DNA of 64,000 bases from Variovorax sp. Root318D1 (GTDB lineage: Bacteria > Pseudomonadota > Gammaproteobacteria > Burkholderiales > Burkholderiaceae_C): NCBI RefSeq assembly GCF_001424835.1, contig NZ_LMCQ01000020.1, positions 125,384 through 189,383 on the forward strand, read 5' to 3'. The translations under genes and the position numbers were made by a program. Every line of letters starts with the position of its first letter. Position 1 is the first letter of the stretch. Under the pieces are notes generated by a model. It worked only from the letters and a program-made list of their open reading frames with translations, searched no databases and was not told the origin of the DNA. This document shows, one piece after another, positions 48,445 through 56,990 of this stretch.

Positions 48445-49716
48445 ATGCACCCCAAAGCCCTGTTGGAGGCCACCGCCGATCTGGTCGGCCTTGTCCTGAA
48501 ATTCGATCACCCGGCCGACCAGGTCGTTTCGCGGTTTTTCCGCGACCACCGCGAGTTCGGCCCGCGCGAGCGAGCCACGCTTGCCGAGACCGTGTACACC
48601 GTCCTGCGCAAGAAGCTCCTGTTCGACCATCTCTCGCCCTCGGGCACCGGCTCCAAAGAGCGCCGCATGGCGATCCTGGGCTTTTACGGCCCGCGCGACT
48701 TCTTGAAGAGCGCCCTCAACGACACCGAAAAGCGCTGGCTCGACAACTGCGATGCCGTCAAGCAAGAAGACCTGCTGGAGCGCCACCGGCACAACCTGCC
48801 CGAATGGCTGGTCGCGCCGCTCAAGGCGCAGCTGGGCGACGGTTTTTGGCCGTTGGTCGAGAGCCTGCAGCAGCCCGCTCCGCTCGATCTGCGGGTCAAT
48901 GCCCTGACCGACAAGCGGGCAGAGGTGAAGGCTGAGCTTGCGAAGGCTGCTATCAAATCTGAAGCAACTCCGTTTTCGCCCTGGGGCTTGCGCATCGATG
49001 GCAAGCCGGCGCTGACCAAGCTCGATGCTTTTGCGCGCGGCGCTGTCGAGGTGCAGGACGAGGGCTCCCAATTGCTTGCGCTGCTGCTGGACGCCAAGCG
49101 TGGCGAAATGGTGGTCGATTTCTGCGCCGGTGCGGGCGGCAAGACGCTGGCGATTGGCGCCACCATGCGCAACACCGGCCGGCTCTATGCCTTCGACACC
49201 TCGGCGCACCGGCTCGATGCGCTCAAGCCGCGGCTCGCGCGCAGCAAGCTATCCAACGTCCATCCGGCCGCCATCGCGCACGAGCGCGACGATCGCATCA
49301 AGCGTCTGGCGGGCAAGATCGACCGCGTGCTGGTCGACGCACCCTGCTCGGGCCTGGGGACGCTGCGCCGCAATCCGGACCTGAAATGGCGCCAGTCGCC
49401 CAAATCGGTCGAGGAACTGACGGTCAAGCAAGCCGCCATCCTGCAAAGCGCGGCGCGCCTGCTGAAGTCCGACGGTCGTCTGATTTATGCGACGTGCAGC
49501 GTGCTGCCGGAAGAAAACGAGGCCATTGCCGAGGCTTTCAGCGCCGCCAACCCGGATTTCGTGCCCCAGGACGCGGCGGAACTGCTGCAGGGCCTGAAGG
49601 TGGAGGGTTTCGAGAAGCTCTGCACTGGCGGGCCGGACGGCCGCCGCTTTCTGCGGCTCTGGCCCCACCGCCACTCGACGGACGGCTTCTTTGCGGCTGT
49701 GTGGAACCGCAAATAG
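48445..49716 (+). CDS. RsmB/NOP-family 16S rRNA (cytosine-C5) methyltransferase
   Basis: SAM-dependent RNA m5C methyltransferase of 423 residues. The SAM site is in VVDFCAGAGGKTLAIGATMR, the motif IV cysteine in VDAPCSGLGTLRRNPDLKWR and the catalytic motif VI cysteine in YATCSVLPEENEAIAEAF. An N-terminal helical region of about 140 residues is RNA-binding. Sun-type rsmB is normally next to def-fmt; this copy is elsewhere, so I leave the exact target site open. Thirty bases separate it from the M48 gene. Confidence 0.87.
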   Translation: MHPKALLEATADLVGLVLKFDHPADQVVSRFFRDHREFGPRERATLAETVYTVLRKKLLFDHLSPSGTGSKERRMAILGFYGPRDFLKSALNDTEKRWLDNCDAVKQEDLLERHRHNLPEWLVAPLKAQLGDGFWPLVESLQQPAPLDLRVNALTDKRAEVKAELAKAAIKSEATPFSPWGLRIDGKPALTKLDAFARGAVEVQDEGSQLLALLLDAKRGEMVVDFCAGAGGKTLAIGATMRNTGRLYAFDTSAHRLDALKPRLARSKLSNVHPAAIAHERDDRIKRLAGKIDRVLVDAPCSGLGTLRRNPDLKWRQSPKSVEELTVKQAAILQSAARLLKSDGRLIYATCSVLPEENEAIAEAFSAANPDFVPQDAAELLQGLKVEGFEKLCTGGPDGRRFLRLWPHRHSTDGFFAAVWNRK

Positions 49717-49849
49717 GCGCGGCACTCCAAACTAGGGTAAATCTGCGCTTTTGTGGAAGGGCAAAAGGCCTCATTTTGGCCTTGCCCCCTTAAAATCGCA
49801 GGTTAACTGAAAGGTTGCACCTTCGTGTGGCCATGGAGTACTTAATTCA

Positions 49850-51064
49850 ATGTTGATTCCTGACTCTGCCGTTTTGAGCGCGGCCATCGACTGGCTCGGA
49901 CACGGCTTGTGGGACCTCACATGGTGGCAAGTCGTGCTGTACACGCTCGTCACCACGCACATCACGATCGCCGCGGTCACCATCTTCCTGCACCGTACGC
50001 AGACGCACCGGGCCATGGATCTGGGGCCGATCCCTTCGCATTTCTTCCGTTTCTGGCTTTGGCTCGGCACCGGCATGGTGACCAAGGAATGGGTGGCCAT
50101 TCACCGCAAGCACCACGCCAAGTGCGAAACCGAAGACGACCCGCACAGCCCGCAAGTCAAGGGCATCGACGAAGTCCTCTGGCGCGGCGCCGAGCTGTAT
50201 CGCGCCGAGTCGAAGAACAAGGAAACGATGGAGCGCTACGGCCACGGCACGCCCGATGACTGGCTCGAACGCAACCTGTACACGCGCTACAGCTGGCAAG
50301 GCGTTGGCCTGATGCTGGTCATCAACCTGGCACTGTTCGGCGCGCTTGGCCTCACGGTCTGGGCTGTGCAGATGCTCTGGATCCCCATCACGGCGGCCGG
50401 CATCATCAATGGCATTGGCCACTACTGGGGCTATCGCAATTTCGAGGCGCAGGACGCCAGCCGCAATGTCTCGCCCTGGGGCCTGATCATCGGCGGCGAA
50501 GAGCTGCATAACAATCACCACACGTATCCCACGTCGGCCAAGTTCTCGGTCAAGAAGTACGAATTCGACATTGGCTGGGTCTATATCCAGATGATGCAGA
50601 AGGTCGGCTGGGCCAAGGTCAAGAAGGTACCGCCGAAGATGCAGTTGGGCGACATCCAGCCCGTGGCCAACGAGAAGACGCTCGAGGCGGTCATTGCCAA
50701 CCGCTATGAAGTCATGGCCGGCTATGCGCGCGAAATGCGCCGCGTCACCAAGGCGGAGCTGGCTGCGCTCAAGACCAAGGGCGGCGACATCTCGGTGCTC
50801 AAGGCCGCCAAGAACTGGTTGCATCGCGACGACGACAAGGTGCCGGCATCGGCTCGCACCCACCTCGTGCAGGCGCGTGCTGCCCACCCGGTCATCGACA
50901 AGATGGTCACGATGCGCGAAGAGTTGCGCCAGCTGTGGCTCAACACGTCGCAGTCGCGCGAGCAACTGGCGGCCGACTTGGCGGCCTGGTGCCACCGTGC
51001 AGAAGCCAGCGGTATCGCCGGCCTGCGCGAGTTCTCGACCCGCTTGCGCGCAGCGCGGGCCTGA
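49850..51064 (+). CDS. Acyl-CoA/acyl-lipid fatty acid desaturase (delta-9 type)
   Basis: Integral-membrane di-iron desaturase of 404 residues that introduces a double bond into saturated acyl chains. All three histidine boxes are present: HRTQTHR (48-54), HRKHHAK (85-91) and GEELHNNHHTYP (about 218-229). Four membrane helices surround them. A C-terminal extension of about 100 charged residues (from ADAIANRYEV-like helices to RLRAARA) goes beyond the catalytic core. Followed by a strong terminator. Confidence 0.93.
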   Translation: MLIPDSAVLSAAIDWLGHGLWDLTWWQVVLYTLVTTHITIAAVTIFLHRTQTHRAMDLGPIPSHFFRFWLWLGTGMVTKEWVAIHRKHHAKCETEDDPHSPQVKGIDEVLWRGAELYRAESKNKETMERYGHGTPDDWLERNLYTRYSWQGVGLMLVINLALFGALGLTVWAVQMLWIPITAAGIINGIGHYWGYRNFEAQDASRNVSPWGLIIGGEELHNNHHTYPTSAKFSVKKYEFDIGWVYIQMMQKVGWAKVKKVPPKMQLGDIQPVANEKTLEAVIANRYEVMAGYAREMRRVTKAELAALKTKGGDISVLKAAKNWLHRDDDKVPASARTHLVQARAAHPVIDKMVTMREELRQLWLNTSQSREQLAADLAAWCHRAEASGIAGLREFSTRLRAARA

Positions 51065-51090
51065 TAAGCAGCGCCTAGCCGCTCCCCTTA

Positions 51091-51117
51091 AAAGCCGGCC
51101 GGCGTGCCGGCTTTTTT
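51091..51117 (+). terminator. Rho-independent terminator after the desaturase gene
   Basis: AAAGCCGGC (51091-51099) pairs with GCCGGCTTT (51106-51114) around a 6-base loop, and the T run continues to 51117. It is 27 bases after the desaturase stop. Confidence 0.92.
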
Positions 51118-51211
51118 ACGCCTGTCTCTTTCCTGTTTGGAGGAGCCGACGGGGAAGAAGCAATTGGAAGAATCGGCAGCGGAAGAGCGGAAGGCGGGAT
51201 CTGCAGGCAAC

Positions 51212-51247
51212 AAAAAACCCCGCAGGGCGAGCCCGGCGGGGTTTTTT
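51212..51247. terminator. Terminator at the end of the rpmB-rpmG unit
   Basis: AAAAAACCCCGC (51212-51223) is paired with GCGGGGTTTTTT (51236-51247) around a 12-base loop. It is 24 bases downstream of the rpmG stop on the minus strand and, being symmetric, can stop transcription from either side. Confidence 0.92.
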
Positions 51248-51270
51248 GCTTTGGGTAAACCAGCGCTGAA

Positions 51271-51444
51271 TTACTTCAGCTTGATTTCCTTGTATTCGAC
51301 GTGCTTGCGTGCCTTGGGGTCGAACTTCATGATCGACATCTTTTCAGGCATCGTCTTCTTGTTCTTGCTGGTCGTGTAGAAGTGGCCGGTACCCGCGGTG
51401 GATTCCAGCTTGATCTTTTCGCGTCCGCCTTTGCTCGTTGCCAT
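51271..51444 (-). CDS. rpmG: 50S ribosomal protein L33
   Basis: Small basic protein of the large ribosomal subunit, 57 residues, beginning MATSKGGREKIKLESTAGTG and containing HFYTTSKNKKTMPEKM and FDPKARKHVEYKEIKLK. It has no zinc-binding CxxC motifs, so it is the zinc-independent form. One residue longer than the typical 56 because of the serine at position 4. It starts 11 bases after rpmB with AAGGAGCTGA before the ATG. The gene is short and easy to miss. Confidence 0.96.
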   Translation of the reverse strand: MATSKGGREKIKLESTAGTGHFYTTSKNKKTMPEKMSIMKFDPKARKHVEYKEIKLK

Positions 51445-51455
51445 GATTCAGCTCC

Positions 51456-51689
51456 TTAAGCTTGGCCGCGTGCGCGCAGGTCTGCGAGCACGGCGTCGAT
51501 GCCGTTCTTGTCGATCAGGCGCAGTGCAGCGCTCGAAACACGCAGGCGAACCCAGCGGTTTTCAGTCTCGACCCAGAAACGGCGATATTGCAGGTTCGGC
51601 AGGAACCGGCGCTTGGTTTTGTTGTTGGCGTGGGAAACGTTGTTTCCGACCATCGGGCCTTTGCCCGTTACGTCGCATACGCGTGCCAT
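51456..51689 (-). CDS. rpmB: 50S ribosomal protein L28
   Basis: Large-subunit protein of 77 residues beginning MARVCDVTGKGPMVGNNVSH, with NNKTKRRFLPNLQYRRFWVE and ending DLRARGQA. The ATG at 51689 follows AAGAAAGAGTG. The upstream part of the open frame (45 extra codons) is the leader and is not translated in the family. rpmB and rpmG form the usual two-gene ribosomal operon. Confidence 0.97.
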   Translation of the reverse strand: MARVCDVTGKGPMVGNNVSHANNKTKRRFLPNLQYRRFWVETENRWVRLRVSSAALRLIDKNGIDAVLADLRARGQA

Positions 51690-51785
51690 GAGGACACTCT
51701 TTCTTGAACAGCTGGCACCGGCGCAACCGTGAAGATTGCAGGTGTTTTGCAGCTTGACCTCGCCAGAAACGGGTGGCGGTACCCC

Positions 51786-51828
51786 GGCTTGCCGAACCCA
51801 CGGGGAGTGGTGCTGTTTCGGCAAAGCC
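51786..51828 (-). promoter_or_regulatory. 5'-leader hairpin of the rpmB-rpmG transcript
   Basis: On the minus strand GGCTTTGCCGAA (51828-51817) pairs with TTCGGCAAGCC (51796-51786), with one bulge and a 20-base loop. The stem begins just where transcription from the TATAAT at 51838-51833 should start, so the mRNA would carry a hairpin at its very 5' end, about 100 bases before rpmB. It could protect the RNA or bind L28; the sequence alone cannot say. Confidence 0.55.
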
Positions 51829-51832
51829 TTGG

Positions 51833-51838
51833 ATTATA
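51833..51838 (-). promoter_or_regulatory. -10 box of the rpmB-rpmG promoter
   Basis: A perfect TATAAT on the minus strand lies 22 bases after the trxB stop codon and 144 bases upstream of rpmB. No good -35 hexamer is present at the standard distance (GACCGG at 17 bases), so strength would have to come from other elements. Independent transcription from trxB is expected. Confidence 0.55.
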
Positions 51839-51860
51839 GCCCTTTTGGCCGCAGCCCGGT

Positions 51861-52820
51861 CTAGAGCGTGCCGTCCTGTTCAAGGAAGCGCTGCGCGTCC
51901 AGCGCGGCCATGCAGCCCGTACCTGCGCTCGTGATGGCCTGGCGATACACGTTGTCCTGCACATCGCCCGCGGCAAAGACGCCCGGAATGCTGGTCATCG
52001 TCGCAAAGCCCTGCAGGCCCGAGCGGGTCAGGATGTAGTTGTCCTTCATCTCCAACTGCCCCTGAAAGATGTCGGTGTTGGGGTGATGGCCGATGGCGAT
52101 GAAGCAACCCTTGAGATCGATCTGTTCGGTTTCGCCGTTCTGCGTGCTCTTGATGCGGATGCCCGTCACGCCTGTTTCGTCGCCCAGCACCTGGTCGAGT
52201 TCTTTGTGCAGCTTCAGCACGATCTTGCCTTCGGCCACCTTTTCGTGGAGCTTGTCGATCAGGATGGGCTCGGCGCGGAACTTGTCCCGGCGATGAACCA
52301 GCGTGACTTTGTTGGCGATGTTGGCGAGGTACAGCGCTTCCTCGACGGCCGTGTTGCCGCCGCCGATCACGCACACCTCCTGCTCGCGATAGAAGAAGCC
52401 GTCGCAGGTTGCGCAGGCAGAAACGCCGCGGCCCATGAACTTCTGCTCCGAATCGAGGCCCAGGTATTTGGCCGAAGCGCCGGTGGCAATGATCAGCGAA
52501 TCGCAGGTGTAGGTGCCGCTGTCACCGGTCAGGGTGAAAGGGCGCTTTCCCAGGTCGACCTTGTTGATGTGGTCGAAAACGATTTGCGTCTTGAAACGCT
52601 CTGCGTGTTCGAGAAAGCGCTGCATCAACTCGGGGCCCTGAACGCCGTGAACGTCGGCCGGCCAATTGTCAACTTCTGTGGTGGTCATCAATTGGCCGCC
52701 TTGGGCAATGCCGGTGATGAGCAAGGGCTTCAGATTTGCGCGTGCTGCATAAACGGCAGCTGTATAGCCGGCAGGGCCGGAGCCGAGGATCAAAACCTTG
52801 GCGTGTTGGGGAGCGGACAT
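51861..52820 (-). CDS. trxB: Thioredoxin reductase
   Basis: Flavoenzyme that reduces thioredoxin with NADPH. The 319 residues have the FAD motif LILGSGPAGYTAAVYAAR, the redox centre CATC (C136, C139), the NADPH motif IGGGNTAVEEALYLA and the C-terminal FAD segment GVFAAGDVQDNVYRQAI. It matches E. coli TrxB in size. Its promoter is at 52880-52908, and the Crp/Fnr gene diverges from it. Confidence 0.97.
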   Translation of the reverse strand: MSAPQHAKVLILGSGPAGYTAAVYAARANLKPLLITGIAQGGQLMTTTEVDNWPADVHGVQGPELMQRFLEHAERFKTQIVFDHINKVDLGKRPFTLTGDSGTYTCDSLIIATGASAKYLGLDSEQKFMGRGVSACATCDGFFYREQEVCVIGGGNTAVEEALYLANIANKVTLVHRRDKFRAEPILIDKLHEKVAEGKIVLKLHKELDQVLGDETGVTGIRIKSTQNGETEQIDLKGCFIAIGHHPNTDIFQGQLEMKDNYILTRSGLQGFATMTSIPGVFAAGDVQDNVYRQAITSAGTGCMAALDAQRFLEQDGTL

Positions 52821-52879
52821 GATTGGAAAGCCTAGTAATTGCGCTGCGTCAGCGTGTACATTTTCAGGGTGGTAGCCGT

Positions 52880-52908
52880 TATATAGGGAGTATCACCGCC
52901 CGGTTCAA
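52880..52908 (-). promoter_or_regulatory. Sigma-70 promoter of trxB
   Basis: On the minus strand TTGAAC (52908-52903) and TATATA (52885-52880) are separated by exactly 17 bases, a near-consensus promoter that would start RNA about 50 bases upstream of the trxB ATG. Confidence 0.7.
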
Positions 52909-53006
52909 CGCCGGGTGCACGGTGTTTTCAATGCGCGCGATTGTAGTAATCCATCGAAAAACCAAAGATGGGGAGGACTTGCACGTGCGGTATCAGGGAT
53001 TGATAA

Positions 53007-53681
53007 ATGTCGATGCTGTCCAATCTTGATCTGTTGCGACGCGTTCCGCTGTTCGCTTCGCTGACATCCTCGCAATCCGCAAGCATTGCGGATGCGATCA
53101 TCAAAAAGCGTTTCAAGCGAGCGGAGGTCATTGTCGAGCAAGGCAAGAAGTCCAATGCGCTCTACATCATTCTTACCGGACGGGCGCGCGTCACGAGTGC
53201 CGACACCCGCGGCCGCGAGGTGATCCTTGCCACGCTGCACACGGGCGACTACATCGGCGAGATGAGCCTGATCGACGACGAGCCGCATTCGGCCACGGTG
53301 CGCACTGAAATCCAGTGCGACGTTCTCATGCTGGGCCGCGACGCGTTTGCACGTTGCCTGCCCGAAAACTCCTCCATGGCCTACAACATCATGCGCGGTC
53401 TTGTGCAGCGCCTGCGCCACGCCGATCGCAAGATCGAATCGCTGGCGTTGATGGATGTCTATGGCCGCGTGGCGCGCTCGCTGCTCGAGTTCGCCCTGGA
53501 AGACGGCGCCGGCAATCTCAAGGTGCGCGACAAGATATCGCGCCAGGATCTTGCGAAAATGGTGGGTGCTTCGCGCGAGATGGTGAGCCGCGTGATGAAG
53601 GATCTCGAGGAGCGTGGATTCGTGCAGACCCAGGACGACGGCTCCATGCTCGTCAAGGAAAGGCTCCTGTCTCTGACTTGA
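53007..53681 (+). CDS. Crp/Fnr-family transcriptional regulator
   Basis: Regulator of 224 residues with an N-terminal cyclic-nucleotide-binding-like barrel (GRARVTSADTRGREVILATL, then GDYIGEMSLIDDEPHSATVR) and a C-terminal winged helix (SRQDLAKMVGASREMVSRVM). It has no Fnr cysteines. The phosphate-contacting arginine of Crp (RSA) is histidine here (PHSA), so cAMP binding as in E. coli Crp is doubtful. It stands between trxB and ftsK. Confidence 0.88.
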   Translation: MSMLSNLDLLRRVPLFASLTSSQSASIADAIIKKRFKRAEVIVEQGKKSNALYIILTGRARVTSADTRGREVILATLHTGDYIGEMSLIDDEPHSATVRTEIQCDVLMLGRDAFARCLPENSSMAYNIMRGLVQRLRHADRKIESLALMDVYGRVARSLLEFALEDGAGNLKVRDKISRQDLAKMVGASREMVSRVMKDLEERGFVQTQDDGSMLVKERLLSLT

Positions 53682-53770
53682 GCCGTGGGGCGGGCGCTTC
53701 TGGCGGCCGCCTTTTGTTGTAGTGTTCAGGCCTCCAGCCGCCGCTTCGAAGGCTGGGTGCCGTGTTTTTC

Positions 53771-56173
53771 ATGACCTATTCGCTCAATACGCTTCAATCT
53801 TCTTCCGCCGCCGAGGGGCAACCGGTGCGCGTGCGCGCCATGCGCTTTGCCCACGAGATCACGCTGATCGCGGGGTTTGCGGGGTTGTTGTTCTGGTTGC
53901 TGGCCATGCTGAGCTTCACGCCGTCGGATGCGGCGTGGTCCACCTCCGGCACCGGCGGCGAAATCAAGAACTGGGGCGGCCGCATCGGCGCCTGGCTGGC
54001 CGACGGCAGCTACTTCCTGGCGGGTTATTCGGTGTGGTGGTGCCTCGCGGCGGGCCTGCGCGCCTGGCTTTCGTCGCTTGCCAACTGGCTGCGCGGCGGC
54101 GAGCCCGCGCCGGCCGAACAACCCGTGCGCGGCCGTTTCAATCGCAGCCGACTGGCGTTCTGGTTCGGACTCGTCCTGCTGCTGTGCGCAAGCGCCGTGC
54201 TCGAATGGTCGCGGCTGTACCGGCTCGAGTCCCATCTGCCGGGCTCGGGCGGCGGGGCGCTCGGCTACCTTGTGGGGCCATCGAGCGTGCGCTGGATGGG
54301 CTTCACCGGCTCGGCGCTGGTGGCCATCGCCGCCGGCGTGATCGGTTCGGCGCTGGTGTTCCGCTTCTCGTGGACCCAGATTGCCGAGCGCATCGGCGCG
54401 CGGGCTTATTCGCTGTTCGAGTCGCGCCGCGAAAAGCGCGAGATGGCGGCCGATATCGCTCTTGGCAAGCAGGCCGCGCGCGAGCGCGCCGAGGCCGAGG
54501 AGCCACAGTTTTCGCACGGAGCGGCCAGTGGCAGCGAGCCCACAGGCGCAGACGGCGACGAAGAGTTGCGCATCGACCCGCGCCCCAGGCGCCGGGCCCC
54601 GTCGCCGCCCGTGCAGATCGAGCCCGCGATGACCGAGGTGCCCAAGAGCGATCGCGTCGTCAAGGAACGCCAGAAGCCGCTCTTCAAGGAACTGCCGGAC
54701 AGCAAGCTGCCGCAAGTCGACCTGCTCGATGCCGCCCAGGTGCGCCAGGAAACGGTGTCGGCCGACACGCTCGAGATGACCTCGCGCATGATCGAGAAAA
54801 AGCTCAAGGACTTCGGTGTCGAGGTTCGCGTGGTGCTTGCCTCGCCGGGCCCGGTGATCACGCGCTACGAAATCGAACCCGCCACGGGTGTCAAGGGTTC
54901 GCAGATCGTCGGCCTGGCCAAGGATCTTGCGCGTTCGCTCTCGCTGGTGTCGATCCGCGTGGTGGAAACCATTCCGGGCAAGAACTACATGGCGCTCGAG
55001 TTGCCAAACGCCAAGCGTCAGTCGATCAAGCTGAGCGAAATTCTCGGTTCGCAGGTCTATAACGAGGGCAAGTCGTTCCTCACGATGGGCCTGGGCAAAG
55101 ACATCATCGGCAACCCCGTGGTGGCCGACCTCGCGAAGATGCCGCACGTGCTGGTGGCCGGCACCACCGGATCGGGCAAGTCGGTCGGCATCAACGCGAT
55201 GATTCTTTCGCTGCTCTACAAGGCCGAGGCGCGCGACGTCCGCCTGCTCATGATCGACCCGAAGATGCTCGAAATGTCGGTCTACGAAGGCATTCCGCAC
55301 CTGCTGGCGCCCGTGGTCACCGACATGCGCCAGGCCGCACACGGCCTCAATTGGTGCGTGGCCGAGATGGAGCGCCGCTACAAGCTCATGAGCAAGCTGG
55401 GCGTGCGCAACCTGGCCGGCTACAACACCAAGATCGACGAAGCCAAGGCGCGCGAGGAGTTCATCTACAACCCCTTCAGCCTCACGCCCGACGATCCCGA
55501 GCCGCTCAAGCGCGAGCCGCACATCGTGGTGGTGATCGACGAACTGGCCGACCTGATGATGGTGGTCGGCAAGAAGATCGAAGAACTCATTGCCCGTCTC
55601 GCGCAGAAGGCGCGCGCCGCAGGCATCCACCTCATTCTTGCCACGCAGCGGCCCAGCGTCGACGTGATCACCGGCCTCATCAAGGCCAACATTCCGACCC
55701 GCATTGCGTTCCAGGTGTCGAGCAAGATCGACAGCCGCACCATCCTCGACCAGATGGGCGCCGAAGCACTGCTCGGCATGGGCGACATGCTCTACATGCC
55801 CAGCGGCACCGGCTTGCCGATTCGCGTGCACGGCGCCTTTGTGAGCGATGAAGAAGTGCACCGTGTGGTGGCCTACCTCAAGAGCCAGGGCGAGCCCGAT
55901 TACATCGAAGGTGTGCTCGAAGGCGGCACAGTAGACGGCGACGGCGACATGCTGGGCGAGGGCGGCGACGCCGAGAAAGACCCGATGTACGACCAGGCGG
56001 TCGAGGTGGTGCTCAAGAACCGCAAGGCCAGCATCTCGCTCGTGCAGCGCCACCTGAAGATCGGCTACAACCGCGCCGCGCGGCTGGTCGAGGACATGGA
56101 GAAGGCAGGCCTCGTCAGTGCCATGAGCGGCAGCGGCCAACGCGAAATTCTCGTGCCTGCGCGTGCCGAATAA
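53771..56173 (+). CDS. ftsK: DNA translocase FtsK
   Basis: Septum-located DNA pump that clears and resolves chromosomes at division. The 800 residues comprise four N-terminal membrane helices (about 30-190), a linker of about 150 residues, the RecA-like motor with Walker A GTTGSGKS and Walker B IVVVIDELADLMM, and a C-terminal gamma winged helix (SISLVQRHLKIGYNRAARLV) that reads KOPS. The ATG at 53771 is preferred over an in-frame GTG nine bases upstream. Followed by lolA and rarA as in related genomes. Confidence 0.95.
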   Translation: MTYSLNTLQSSSAAEGQPVRVRAMRFAHEITLIAGFAGLLFWLLAMLSFTPSDAAWSTSGTGGEIKNWGGRIGAWLADGSYFLAGYSVWWCLAAGLRAWLSSLANWLRGGEPAPAEQPVRGRFNRSRLAFWFGLVLLLCASAVLEWSRLYRLESHLPGSGGGALGYLVGPSSVRWMGFTGSALVAIAAGVIGSALVFRFSWTQIAERIGARAYSLFESRREKREMAADIALGKQAARERAEAEEPQFSHGAASGSEPTGADGDEELRIDPRPRRRAPSPPVQIEPAMTEVPKSDRVVKERQKPLFKELPDSKLPQVDLLDAAQVRQETVSADTLEMTSRMIEKKLKDFGVEVRVVLASPGPVITRYEIEPATGVKGSQIVGLAKDLARSLSLVSIRVVETIPGKNYMALELPNAKRQSIKLSEILGSQVYNEGKSFLTMGLGKDIIGNPVVADLAKMPHVLVAGTTGSGKSVGINAMILSLLYKAEARDVRLLMIDPKMLEMSVYEGIPHLLAPVVTDMRQAAHGLNWCVAEMERRYKLMSKLGVRNLAGYNTKIDEAKAREEFIYNPFSLTPDDPEPLKREPHIVVVIDELADLMMVVGKKIEELIARLAQKARAAGIHLILATQRPSVDVITGLIKANIPTRIAFQVSSKIDSRTILDQMGAEALLGMGDMLYMPSGTGLPIRVHGAFVSDEEVHRVVAYLKSQGEPDYIEGVLEGGTVDGDGDMLGEGGDAEKDPMYDQAVEVVLKNRKASISLVQRHLKIGYNRAARLVEDMEKAGLVSAMSGSGQREILVPARAE

Positions 56174-56326
56174 GCCGGCCAAAACCCGCCGCCCCGGAAG
56201 TTACGCGCTGACAAGCCGGTTGCAAAAGCTGCTCTAGCGTTGCAAAACTTCATCAAGCCCCGCACATGGCGCAACGCGTCGCGGGGTATGGTCATGTCGA
56301 CGGCATCGCTTGCCGAGGAGTCCCAA

Positions 56327-56971
56327 ATGAAAATTCGCCACTGGCTGTTGATCGGCCTTCTCTCATCCCTTCTCTCAACGGCCAACGCCTGGGCCGGCGG
56401 TCTCGAAAGCCTCGAAACCTTCGTGAAAACGGTCAAGTCGGGCCGCGCCGAGTTCACCCAGACCGTGACCGCACCGCCGCGAGAAGGGCAGCCGGGCCGC
56501 ACCAAGACATCGAACGGCACTTTCGAATTCCAGCGTCCGGGCAAATTCAAGTTTGACTACCAGAAGCCGTTTGCCCAGAGCATCGTGGCCGACGGCAAGA
56601 CGCTCTGGCTGTACGACGCCGACCTGAACCAGGTCACGCAGCGTGCCCAGTCGCAGGCGCTGGGCTCCACGCCTGCCGCGCTGATTGCCGCGGCCCCCGA
56701 CCTGCGCGCGCTGCAAGCCGACTTCACGCTCGAGGCCGCACCCGAGCGTGATGGGCTCCAGTGGGTCAAGGCCACGCCCAAGAACAAGGACGGCCAGTTG
56801 CAGAATGTACAGGTCGGCTTCCAGGGCGACGCGCTGGCGGCGCTCGAAATTCTCGACAGCTTCGGCCAACGCTCGGTGCTCAAGTTCAGCAAGGTCGAAG
56901 TGAATCCGGCGCTGCCCGCCAACGTGTTCGACTTCAAGGCGCCGGCCGGAGCCGACGTCATCAAGCAATAG
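56327..56971 (+). CDS. lolA: Outer-membrane lipoprotein carrier protein LolA
   Basis: Periplasmic chaperone that ferries lipoproteins from LolCDE to LolB. The 214 residues start with a signal peptide (MKIRHWLLIGLLSSLLSTAN, cleavage near AWAG), followed by LESLETFVKTVKSGRAEFTQ, GTFEFQRPGKFKFDYQKPF and LWLYDADLNQVTQR, all typical of LolA. The ATG at 56327 follows GAGGAG by 6 bases; the longer frame from 56240 would put 29 residues before the signal peptide. Confidence 0.94.
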   Translation: MKIRHWLLIGLLSSLLSTANAWAGGLESLETFVKTVKSGRAEFTQTVTAPPREGQPGRTKTSNGTFEFQRPGKFKFDYQKPFAQSIVADGKTLWLYDADLNQVTQRAQSQALGSTPAALIAAAPDLRALQADFTLEAAPERDGLQWVKATPKNKDGQLQNVQVGFQGDALAALEILDSFGQRSVLKFSKVEVNPALPANVFDFKAPAGADVIKQ

Positions 56972-56990
56972 CAGATCAAAACAGGCAGGT

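Noticed and set aside
53726..56182. Long minus-strand open frame opposite ftsK
   Set aside because: It mirrors ftsK exactly, is His/Arg-rich and has no family motif; ftsK on the plus strand carries Walker motifs and the gamma domain.
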